A DNA stretch of 64,000 nt, from the NCBI GenBank assembly GCA_039962225.1, contig JAMPKV010000024.1, positions 30,773 to 94,772 on the forward strand. Reading direction: 5' to 3'. This DNA is from Microcoleus sp. AS-A8. Its GTDB lineage: Bacteria; Cyanobacteriota; Cyanobacteriia; Cyanobacteriales; Coleofasciculaceae. Shown here in pieces: positions 21,488 to 29,154 of the stretch (position 1 is its first letter; every line of letters starts with the position of its first letter). The notes below the pieces were generated by a model. The model was not told where the DNA came from. It saw nothing but the letters and a program-made list of their open reading frames with translations, and made no database searches. The position numbers were made by a program, and so were the translations under genes.

Positions 21488-21877
21488 GGATGGGAGAGAA
21501 GAGGGCGTAGAGAAAGGGGTTGAGGATATCCTGGCTTCAGCCTGTCTGCGTGTGTCGGGGTTTTGTGGGGTCACCGACAAGGCAAACCGGAGCTCATACG
21601 AGGACAGAAGGCAGACCGGAGCTCATACGAGAACAGAAGGAATGCCTTCGTTCTTTGTCGGCGACTATCCAGGAGATCTCGGTATGAAGCCTCTGCCAAA
21701 TCTTCGATTGGGTGGCTCCCCATGGGGAGGGGTGACAATCGCGCAACAAGGGGTGCCTTCTGCCTTGCTTGTTTGGCCTTCTGCCTTATGGAAATCCCCA
21801 CGTCTTGGGACTAAATTTCCGGACTGTCCATCCCCAGTCGCCAGTTGCTTCGAGTTGCAAGGGAGGCGATCGCATTC
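21488..21877. other. Repeat-bearing spacer between cheR and cheB
   Basis: About 390 bases, unusually long for a spacer inside an operon. It holds a tandem pair of 29-base units (21581-21638) and a CTCCCC-AT-GGGGAG palindrome at 21716-21729. The overlapping ORFs are low-complexity shadows. It looks like a repeat insertion into the operon. Confidence 0.55.
21581..21638. repeat. Two tandem copies of a 29-bp dispersed repeat
   Basis: Units 21581-21609 and 21610-21638 differ at only two positions (core ACCGGAGCTCATACGAG). A diverged third copy sits at 7739-7768. Confidence 0.8.
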
Positions 21878-22489
21878 ATGAGGGATTGTCCCTATAAAAT
21901 TGTTGTGGTGGGTACCTCACTCGGGGGGTTAAATGCTCTCCAGGTTTTGCTTCCCAGTTTACCCAAAAGGTTTCCCTTACCCGTGGCGATCGTCCAACAT
22001 CGTCACAAAGACTCCAAGGATAGCTTAAGCGATTTCTTGCAGGGATATTGTCCTCTGCCGCTCACCGAAGCAGAAGACAAAGAAGCGATTATACCAGGAC
22101 GAGTCTACTTAGCCCCCCCTGACTATCACTTGCTCGTCGAAGAGGGTCACTTTGCCCTCTCGACCGAAGCAGCCGTGTGCCATGCACGACCCTCCATTGA
22201 TGTATTATTTGAATCCGCCGCTGATGCTTACGCACAGGGCGTGATTGGAGTGATTTTGACTGGAGCGAGTCATGATGGAAGTCAGGGGCTGCTCAGCATC
22301 CAAGCTCAAGGCGGTTTGGCGCTCATTGAGGACCCGACAACGGCTCAAAGCCCAACCATGCCCACAGCCGCGCTCGCCGCTTTGCAGCAGCAGCGCATCT
22401 CCAACACCGTTGTGACAGCGTATTGGATTTTGCCACTCCGTGATATTGCTCCTTTTCTCGTCAACCTTTGCCACTTGGCGCTGAGGTAG
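21878..22489 (+). CDS. cheB: CheB-type protein-glutamate methylesterase (catalytic domain only)
   Basis: CheB removes the methyl groups added by CheR. The catalytic triad motifs are present: VGTSLGG (Ser), VQHRH (His) and TGASHDGS (Asp), with APPDYHLLVE between. I start at the ATG at 21878 because AAGGGAGG lies 11 bases upstream, giving 203 residues; a TTG at 21845 is the alternative. The usual N-terminal receiver of CheB is missing, so control must come from elsewhere, perhaps the receivers of the adjoining kinases. The stop is four bases before the next gene, so it is tightly coupled. Confidence 0.9.
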   Translation: MRDCPYKIVVVGTSLGGLNALQVLLPSLPKRFPLPVAIVQHRHKDSKDSLSDFLQGYCPLPLTEAEDKEAIIPGRVYLAPPDYHLLVEEGHFALSTEAAVCHARPSIDVLFESAADAYAQGVIGVILTGASHDGSQGLLSIQAQGGLALIEDPTTAQSPTMPTAALAALQQQRISNTVVTAYWILPLRDIAPFLVNLCHLALR

Positions 22490-22493
22490 AAAT

Positions 22494-24539
22494 ATGCCAT
22501 CTCAAGCAAAAGTTAACGTCCTGATTGTGGATGACCACCCAGAAAATTTGATGGCCTTGGAGGCCATATTAAGCGGTCCGAACCAGCATTTGGTCAGAGC
22601 CTATTCGGGTGAAGAAGCCTTAAGATGTCTTCTGAATCAGGATTTTGCCGTGATTCTGCTGGATGTGCAGATGCCGGGGATGGATGGATTTGAAACCGCG
22701 ACGTTAATCCGAAAGCGACCGCGCTCTCGGCACACACCAATTATTTTCCTCACCGCTTATAGCACTAGCGATAAACAGATGTTCAAAGGGTATTCCTTGG
22801 GCGCGGTGGACTACCTGTTCAAACCCATTGAGCCGGATATCTTAGCCTCCAAGGTGGCGGTCTTTGTTGACCTGTTCAAAAAGACAGAAGAGGTCAAGCG
22901 CCAAGCCACCGAACTGACCATCGTCAACGCTGACCTCCGGGAAAGTGAAGAGCGATTTCGCTCCTTGAGTGCTTCCTCCCCTGTGGGCATTTTCCTCACG
23001 GACGTCGAAGGTCGTTGTACCTACACCAACCCACGCTTCCAATCCATTTGTGGTCTGTCGCTTCAGGAAAGTTTAGGAGAGGCGTGGTTGCAGTCGGTGC
23101 ATCCGGAAGACCGCGCTCAAGTCAAGATCGATTGGTTGAATTGGACACTGGCGAACCGTGAATACTCCAGCGAGTTTCGCGTCCAAACCCCAGACGGAAC
23201 TCTGCGCCAGGTGCATGTGCGAACCTCCCCCATGCTCTCGGCTCAAGGCGAATTGCTGGGTCATGTCGGCACCCTGGAAGACATCACCAATCGCAAGTTA
23301 GCCGAAGAAGCACGCGCTCAGGTAATCCGCGAACAAGCCGCACGCATTGAGGCAGAAGCCGCGAATCGGATGAAGGATGAGTTCTTAGCCACTCTGTCTC
23401 ACGAACTTCGCACACCCCTGAACTCGGTACTCGGTTGGGCGCGACTGCTCCGTACCCGTTCCTTTGACGAAGCCACAATCGCCCGTGCCCTGGAAACAAT
23501 CGAACGGAATGCCCAGACTCAGGCTCAAATGATTGAGGATATTTTGGATGTATCCCGGATTATTCGGGGCAAGCTGCAACTCAATCTGCGCCCGATTACG
23601 CTGATTCCTGTGATTGAGGCGGCAATTGAGGCGGTGCGTCCCGCCGCTGAGGCCAAATTTCTCCAATTGGAATCCGTCCTCGATCCCTCCCTAGAACGAG
23701 TGATTGGCGACCCAGAACGCTTGCAGCAAATTGTCTGGAATCTGCTCACGAATGCGATTAAGTTTACCCCGGACGAGGGAAAAATTGAGGTGCGCTCTTT
23801 ACGGGTGGGTTCTCGTGTACACATTCAGGTGCAGGACACGGGGATTGGTATCCAACGAGAATTCATCCCCTTTGTTTTTGATCGTTTTCGCCAAGCCGAT
23901 AGCACGACAACCCGCTCTTATGGGGGTTTAGGGCTGGGATTAGCCATTGTGCGCCATTTGGTAGAACTGCATCATGGAAAGATTTATGTAGCTAGCGAAG
24001 GAGAGGGGAAGGGGGCGACGTTTACGGTAGAACTTTTGCTTTCTAACAGTTCTCCATCAAAACTGAGCAGTTTCAAACAACGAATCGTCATGGCAGAAGA
24101 CGACGCTACTGGCTCGGAAATTGACGTTGAAACCTCGAACACGCTCACTGGATTGCAGATCTTGCTCGTCGATGATGAGCCGGACGTGCGCGAACTACTC
24201 ACGACGGTAATGGAGGGGTCGGGAGCTAAAGTGATTGCTGCTGGCTCTGTTCAGGAGGCACTGCAAGTTCTGGATCAGATGCAACCGGATGTATTAGTGA
24301 GTGATATTGCTATGCCCCAGGAAGACGGTTATACACTAATCCGTCAGGTTAGAGAGCGAGAGACAACCCAGGGAGGATGTCTTCCGGCTGTAGCGTTGAC
24401 GGCTTATGTGAGGGAGGAAGATTGTCAGCAGGCGATCGCTTCGGGATTTCAAATGCACATGCCTAAACCCGTCGATACAACTGAGTTAGTGCAGACTGTT
24501 GCCAATCTGACGGGGCGAGTTTTGGCTCAAGAAGTATGA
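22494..24539 (+). CDS. Hybrid histidine kinase, REC-PAS-HisKA-HATPase-REC
   Basis: 681 residues. The N-terminal receiver has DD13-14 and phospho-acceptor Asp57 (LLDVQMPGMDG) with Lys in FKPIEP. A PAS/PAC domain follows (ASSPVGIFLTDVEGRC ... HVGTLEDIT), then HisKA ([13 protein letters not shown]), the ATPase domain (DTGIGI, GGLGLGLAI) and a C-terminal receiver (DVLVSDIAMPQEDG). It starts four bases after cheB. With the poly-HAMP kinase, CheR and CheB it forms a phosphorelay-plus-methylation cassette; the output is not encoded here. Confidence in domains is high. Confidence 0.93.
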   Translation: MPSQAKVNVLIVDDHPENLMALEAILSGPNQHLVRAYSGEEALRCLLNQDFAVILLDVQMPGMDGFETATLIRKRPRSRHTPIIFLTAYSTSDKQMFKGYSLGAVDYLFKPIEPDILASKVAVFVDLFKKTEEVKRQATELTIVNADLRESEERFRSLSASSPVGIFLTDVEGRCTYTNPRFQSICGLSLQESLGEAWLQSVHPEDRAQVKIDWLNWTLANREYSSEFRVQTPDGTLRQVHVRTSPMLSAQGELLGHVGTLEDITNRKLAEEARAQVIREQAARIEAEAANRMKDEFLATLSHELRTPLNSVLGWARLLRTRSFDEATIARALETIERNAQTQAQMIEDILDVSRIIRGKLQLNLRPITLIPVIEAAIEAVRPAAEAKFLQLESVLDPSLERVIGDPERLQQIVWNLLTNAIKFTPDEGKIEVRSLRVGSRVHIQVQDTGIGIQREFIPFVFDRFRQADSTTTRSYGGLGLGLAIVRHLVELHHGKIYVASEGEGKGATFTVELLLSNSSPSKLSSFKQRIVMAEDDATGSEIDVETSNTLTGLQILLVDDEPDVRELLTTVMEGSGAKVIAAGSVQEALQVLDQMQPDVLVSDIAMPQEDGYTLIRQVRERETTQGGCLPAVALTAYVREEDCQQAIASGFQMHMPKPVDTTELVQTVANLTGRVLAQEV

Positions 24540-24559
24540 AAAACAGATTTTGAGGGGTT

Positions 24560-24967
24560 TTGGCCTTGTCCTTTACTTATCATCGTACAATTCGTTTCTC
24601 AGATACGGATGCGGCTGGCGTCGTTTACTTCGCCAAGGTGCTATCGATTTGCCATGAAGGCTACGAAGCCTCATTAGCCGCATCGGGTATTAATCTCCAA
24701 TCTTTTTTTAACAATGAGACGGTGGCAATTCCGATCATTCATGCCAGCGTAGATTTCTCGCGTCCGATGTTTTGCGGCGACTCGATTATCATCCTGTTGA
24801 CACCCCAACCGCTGAGTGAGGATAAGTTTGAAATTGCCTATCAAATTGTGGCAGCGTCGTCAGAGCAACCCTTGGCAAAGGCTATGACGCGCCATGTTTG
24901 CATCGCTCCAAGTACCCGAAAAAAAATTCCGCTCCCAGATGAAGTCACACAATGGTTGGATTCTTAA
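24560..24967 (+). CDS. 1,4-dihydroxy-2-naphthoyl-CoA thioesterase (hot-dog fold)
   Basis: This step releases 1,4-dihydroxy-2-naphthoate in phylloquinone (photosystem I quinone) synthesis. The 135-residue protein has the 4HBT-type [17 protein letters not shown] motif with its catalytic Asp, SICHEGYEA, and [11 protein letters not shown], matching cyanobacterial DHNA-CoA hydrolases in length and sequence. There is no ATG; TTG at 24560 or TTG at 24566 is the start, with TGAGGGG at 551-557 favouring the second. It lies 20 bases after the hybrid kinase and may be read through from it, though the functions are unrelated. Confidence 0.85.
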   Translation: MALSFTYHRTIRFSDTDAAGVVYFAKVLSICHEGYEASLAASGINLQSFFNNETVAIPIIHASVDFSRPMFCGDSIIILLTPQPLSEDKFEIAYQIVAASSEQPLAKAMTRHVCIAPSTRKKIPLPDEVTQWLDS

Positions 24968-25042
24968 AGGAGCAATTCTCGCTCAGGCAGAGTGTAACCA
25001 TGTCTAGTTGTGCGTGAGTCTAGCATCGAAACATCAGCCAGC

Positions 25043-25327
25043 TTAAAATTTTTCCCCTAGATTTTTTTTAAAGGAAATATTTATAAATAGCAGCTTTTTA
25101 CAGGCGGAAAATAGAGCCGTGAGCCAATTCCACCTTTTCTGATGAATCCCGACAAACGAGTATTGCTGCCATGTCTCGTCATACTCATAAAAATCGAGCA
25201 TCACGATAGCCGTTTCCTCATCATCCGCCTCAACCTCAAGCTCCCGTATCGTTTTCCCATCAAGGTTGCTGACAAATAGCCCCACCCAGGTAGTCATCGG
25301 TTCACTCAATTGTCCAAAAATTATCAT
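25043..25327 (-). CDS. Small hypothetical protein
   Basis: A 94-residue product starting at an ATG preceded by GAGGG about eight bases upstream. It has an acidic middle (LEVEADDEETAIVMLDFYEYDE) and a hydrophobic, basic C-terminal stretch (WNWLTALFSACKKLLFINIS). No family was recognised. The ribosome site and composition favour a real gene. It is divergent from ycf46. Confidence 0.5.
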   Translation of the reverse strand: MIIFGQLSEPMTTWVGLFVSNLDGKTIRELEVEADDEETAIVMLDFYEYDETWQQYSFVGIHQKRWNWLTALFSACKKLLFINISFKKNLGEKF

Positions 25328-25534
25328 AGCTCTACCCTCTACGAATTTTTAGGTGAATTTATGTCCAGTTTTGTTGTAACAAACAGAGGGGACAGTACTC
25401 AGATCTTAATGCTTTATTCCTGAAAATTGGGTATACCGCAAAACCAAGTCACGAAACTTTCAATAACTATAATTGATTAAAATCAAGGGGAAACCTTTCC
25501 CAAGGATTCCATCCCTACTAACGACTTCAACAGC

Positions 25535-27136
25535 ATGTCGAACACTCCAGCCAGCCCCCATCAAGCCTTAATCGAGCAACTGGATTTGATGATGAGATCA
25601 CACTACCCCTTGCTCTATATTGTTGCGGTTGAAGAGGAACCCGTAAAAGATGTTCTGCTGTTGGCAGCCGCTCAATCTCAACCGTCGCGTAAGGTATTGA
25701 TGTGGGATATTGTGCGAGGTTGGGATGATAATAGTTCGGATAAAGGGTCGGTTATGGCGGCATTGGCACGGATTGCCAAGACATCGACCCAAGAAGCGAC
25801 TATTTTTGTGCTCAAGGATTTGCACTTTATCTTAAAGAATCCCCAGAGCGATCGCAATGCACCCGTTATCCGGGAGTTGAAAAATCTTGCCAGGGAACTC
25901 AAACGCTCTCGCCAAACTATCATCCTCACCAGCCACACGTTAGAAGTGCCTTCGGAGTTAAGTGAAGAAGTCACGGTGATCGATTTTCCTCTACCAAACA
26001 CCACAGAAATTGATTACCTCATTACCCAACTGGTGGTGCCAGAGGAAATTAAGGTGAGTGGGTTAGCACGGGAACAGCTAATTAAAGCCTGTCAAGGATT
26101 AAGTCGTACCCGCATTGGACGGGTGTTAGCGAAAGCCTTAGCCGCGAAACAACAGGTGAATGAGACGGATATTGATGCCGTATTGGAGGAGAAGAAGCAA
26201 GCGATTCGCCAAACCGGGATTCTAGAATTCTTTACTGCCTCTGAATCGCTGAAGAATGTGGGGGGATTAGACAACCTTAAGCAATGGGTGCGGATGCGGC
26301 AGGATGCCTTTACAGAAGAGGCACGACGCTATGGCATCCCCAATCCCAAGGGAATGTTGCTGGTGGGAATTCAAGGGACGGGGAAGTCTCTATCCGCGAA
26401 AACCATCGCCCATGAATGGCGTTTGCCGTTGTTGCGCTTGGATACGGGACGCTTGTTTGGCGGGATTGTGGGGGAGAGTGAGAGTCGCGTCCGGCAAATG
26501 ATTCAATTGACGGAAGCTATAGCACCCTGCGTCCTATGGATTGATGAAATTGATAAGGCGTTTGGGAATATCACTGTTGGTGCGGATGGGGATTCGGGTA
26601 CCTCTCGCCGCGTATTTGGCAGTTTAATTACCTGGATGCAAGAAAAAACAACACCTGTGTTTATTGTCGCCACGGCGAATAATGTGCGGATTTTACCGGC
26701 TGAATTATTGCGTAAGGGGCGATTTGATGAAATTTTCTTTTTGAATTTGCCCAATGTTCGAGAGCGACAAGAGATATTTAAGGTGCATTTACAACCCTTA
26801 CGTCCTTCTCGGTTGCGGGAGTTTGACTTGGAGATGTTGGCGAAGCAAAGTGAGAATTTTAGCGGGGCTGAGATTGAACAGGTGATCATCGATGCCATGC
26901 ACCGAGCGTTTGGGACTCTCATCAATGGACAGCGCAGGGACTTTACGACTGAAGATATTTTGCGGTCAATTGAGGAAACTGTACCCTTAGCTGCGATCGC
27001 TCGTGACCAAATTGAAGACTTAAAACACTGGGCCGCAGAAGCTGGCGCAAGAACGGCTTCTAATGATACGCAGTTGGTTGATGAATTGAAACATTACACT
27101 CAACAACGCGGAATTGGTTCTTTGGAAGTCGATTAA
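25535..27136 (+). CDS. ycf46: Ycf46-like AAA ATPase
   Basis: 533 residues. The N-terminus (LDLMMRSHYPLLYIVAVEEE) and an inactive RecA-like first half are typical of Ycf46. The AAA domain has Walker A VGIQGTGKS near 278, Walker B CVLWIDEIDKAF near 331, and arginine-finger-type LLRKGRFDEIFF. Ycf46 is conserved in cyanobacteria and some plastids; a role in adjusting photosynthesis or inorganic carbon use has been proposed. It precedes ycf35 by 29 bases on the same strand, suggesting an operon. Confidence 0.9.
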   Translation: MSNTPASPHQALIEQLDLMMRSHYPLLYIVAVEEEPVKDVLLLAAAQSQPSRKVLMWDIVRGWDDNSSDKGSVMAALARIAKTSTQEATIFVLKDLHFILKNPQSDRNAPVIRELKNLARELKRSRQTIILTSHTLEVPSELSEEVTVIDFPLPNTTEIDYLITQLVVPEEIKVSGLAREQLIKACQGLSRTRIGRVLAKALAAKQQVNETDIDAVLEEKKQAIRQTGILEFFTASESLKNVGGLDNLKQWVRMRQDAFTEEARRYGIPNPKGMLLVGIQGTGKSLSAKTIAHEWRLPLLRLDTGRLFGGIVGESESRVRQMIQLTEAIAPCVLWIDEIDKAFGNITVGADGDSGTSRRVFGSLITWMQEKTTPVFIVATANNVRILPAELLRKGRFDEIFFLNLPNVRERQEIFKVHLQPLRPSRLREFDLEMLAKQSENFSGAEIEQVIIDAMHRAFGTLINGQRRDFTTEDILRSIEETVPLAAIARDQIEDLKHWAAEAGARTASNDTQLVDELKHYTQQRGIGSLEVD

Positions 27137-27165
27137 ATGGATCAATTTTCTATTCTCTTTTTCTT

Positions 27166-27573
27166 ATGTCACACTTCACTTGCATTCGGACACAAATTAA
27201 GCATCCAGATGCATTTGTTCAAGCCTTAGCCGATGTAGGATTCAACAATGTTGAAGTCCATGAAACAGCTCAGCACCTTTATGGCTATCAGGGGGATATA
27301 CAACCCCAAATGGCTGAAGTGATTATCCGTCGGGAGTACATTGGTCACGCTAGTAATGATATCGGTTTCAAGCGACAGGAAGATGGACAGTTTGAAGCGA
27401 TTATTTCTGAGTATGACTGTTACAAGTATTCCCAGGAATGGCTTAATCGTTTGACACAACGCTATGGCTATCATGCTTTAATGGCGACGGCACCGACTCA
27501 AGGTTTCAGTATTGAGGAGGAAGAAACCTTGGAAGATGGCACGATTCGAGTTGTGGTTGCACGGTGGGTGTAG
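27166..27573 (+). CDS. ycf35: Ycf35 (DUF1257) family protein
   Basis: A 135-residue protein starting MSHFTCIRTQIK with ALADVGF, YIGHASNDIGFKRQEDG and WLNRLTQRYGYH, which matches Ycf35/DUF1257 end to end. The family is conserved in cyanobacteria and red-lineage plastids; its function is unknown. It is probably co-transcribed with ycf46. Confidence 0.9.
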   Translation: MSHFTCIRTQIKHPDAFVQALADVGFNNVEVHETAQHLYGYQGDIQPQMAEVIIRREYIGHASNDIGFKRQEDGQFEAIISEYDCYKYSQEWLNRLTQRYGYHALMATAPTQGFSIEEEETLEDGTIRVVVARWV

Positions 27574-27819
27574 TTCAGTGGCTCTGACCGGTTCATGAAA
27601 AGCTGAGAGGCGCGTCTTGTCTGCCACCTGTCAAAGCGGGCAGGACGCCTACTCCATCAGGCAATGTTTCTATGTGTATACATATTAGGTTAGTAATTAC
27701 TCACGTTTAAGTAAATATAAGTTGACTTTTATTGCGCTCTTTAAAAAAAAATAAAATACAGGAGTCATGTCTTGTATTCTTCCGAAAAAGTACTACATTG
27801 AAGTTAGAAGCAAATCAAG

Positions 27820-28042
27820 CTTCTCTGGCAGATATTCCAGCTTGGTTGATGACAACTTCGCAAAGGAGGATAGCCAATACCTAATTCATCTAATATCTGT
27901 CTCATCAGATTCTATAACACTAGTAGCCACAGCAATATAACTGAATATATCCTCAAATAGTGGATAGGGAGTAAGGCTTCTAAACGATGTAGTTTAAAGC
28001 AACTCTGGGTAAGATTACTAAAGGGAGGAAGTCAGTTATAAA
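27820..28042. repeat. Direct repeat unit A (period about 223 bp)
   Basis: Shares long runs with 28043-28262, for example the run from AAGGAGGATAGCCAATACCT (27863) through ATCTGTCTCAT, then TCCTCAAATAG, TGATGTAGTTTAAAGCA-type and GAGGAAGTCA segments. All frames are broken by stops. Role unknown. Confidence 0.8.
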
Positions 28043-28262
28043 GTTCTCAGACAGATATTTCCGTTTAGTTGAGTACAATTTCGTCAAGGAGGATAGCCAA
28101 TACCTAATTCATCTAATATCTGTCTCATTAGATTCTATAACAACAGCAGCACACAACAAGACAACTGATACATCCTCAAATAGAGAATAGGGAGAAATGC
28201 TTCTAAATGATGTAGTTTAAAGCAGCTCTATCTAAGATTACTCAAGAGAGGAAGTCAATCAG
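28043..28262. repeat. Direct repeat unit B (period about 223 bp)
   Basis: Second copy of unit A, with the shared AAGGAGGATAGCCAATACCT starting at 28086 (offset 223). The middle is more diverged than the ends. Both units are A/T rich and could be tandem small-RNA genes or a decayed element. Confidence 0.8.
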
Positions 28263-28343
28263 GAAATCGGACTTGGGTGCTGCTTGTTGTTTGAAGGATT
28301 TAGTATTTGATGCAATGAGGACAAAATATTCTGAGTCTCAAAC

Positions 28344-28862
28344 TTAGTGAGTGTCAAAGAAGGGATCGGAGAAGGTAGTAAATTTGGTGAGGTCTAACTG
28401 CATCTCATTACTGCTGACAAAACCTAGGTTGGAGTAAACGGGTTTACCGGAGGGTGAAGCGTGTAAAATAGCTTTGGTACAGCCAAGTGCGTTGAGGTAA
28501 GCGATCGCCATTCGGGTAAGCTGCTTAGCAATTCCCTTCCCTCGATAAGGCGGCTCAACATAGACTCCCCAAATGTAGCCGTATTTACGGTGATGTTCTG
28601 CCAGTGCTTGTGGGTAGAGTCCAGCAAAAAGCTGACATCCAGCAGAACCAATGACAACACCGTCAACCTCAGCAACAAATGCTTGATAGTGTTGCTCTCG
28701 ACGAGCACCATCAATAAACTCAAGAGTAATCTCACACCAGTTAGATTGGATACAGTCGGTAGGAACGTCGTTATCTCGCCATAGCTGATAAAAATGTTCG
28801 GCAATCAGTGAGTCGTCTTGGGATGTTGCTTGTCTAAAGCTGACAGTAGGTTCCGTTAACAT
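28344..28862 (-). CDS. GNAT-family N-acetyltransferase
   Basis: 172 residues with the GNAT acetyl-CoA loop: YIWGVYVEPPYRGKGIAKQL followed by LGCTKAILHAS and PVYSNLGFVSSNEM. The start ATG at 28862 gives a normal single-domain length. The substrate cannot be told. It stands alone, divergent from recJ. Confidence 0.85.
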   Translation of the reverse strand: MLTEPTVSFRQATSQDDSLIAEHFYQLWRDNDVPTDCIQSNWCEITLEFIDGARREQHYQAFVAEVDGVVIGSAGCQLFAGLYPQALAEHHRKYGYIWGVYVEPPYRGKGIAKQLTRMAIAYLNALGCTKAILHASPSGKPVYSNLGFVSSNEMQLDLTKFTTFSDPFFDTH

Positions 28863-29154
28863 TGGTTAACATTGAAGGTTGCGCGATCGCTCAATTTTTG
28901 AAAGCATTTCTCAAATGATGCATCAAGAAATCAGAGTGCAGGGAACTGTGCGAGGACTATGATTTCGTCATACAGTATATCGCCTTGTCAAAGCTTGGGG
29001 ACTCAATGGAAAGGTTCGCAATGATGGGGAGAGAGTGTTGCATGAATGTTCACCATTTGACAAAGAGCGCTAAGCTTCATGTAGCTGAGAATTCCAGTCG
29101 CCTTGTAGAGTAGACTATCTATCCGTAGTCCAAAATCAATTCCCTCAAGTAAGC

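Larger units (their letters stand above)
27574..28343. other. Non-coding region with long direct repeats
   Basis: 770 bases without a supportable gene. Near 27610-27650 an imperfect GC-rich inverted repeat (GTCTGCC ... GGGCAGGAC) could end the ycf46-ycf35 transcript. The rest is occupied by two long direct repeats described separately. Confidence 0.6.

Noticed and set aside
21459..21881. 140-codon ORF between cheR and cheB
   Set aside because: It is made largely of the 29-bp repeat and palindromic sequence and overlaps both flanking genes in another frame.
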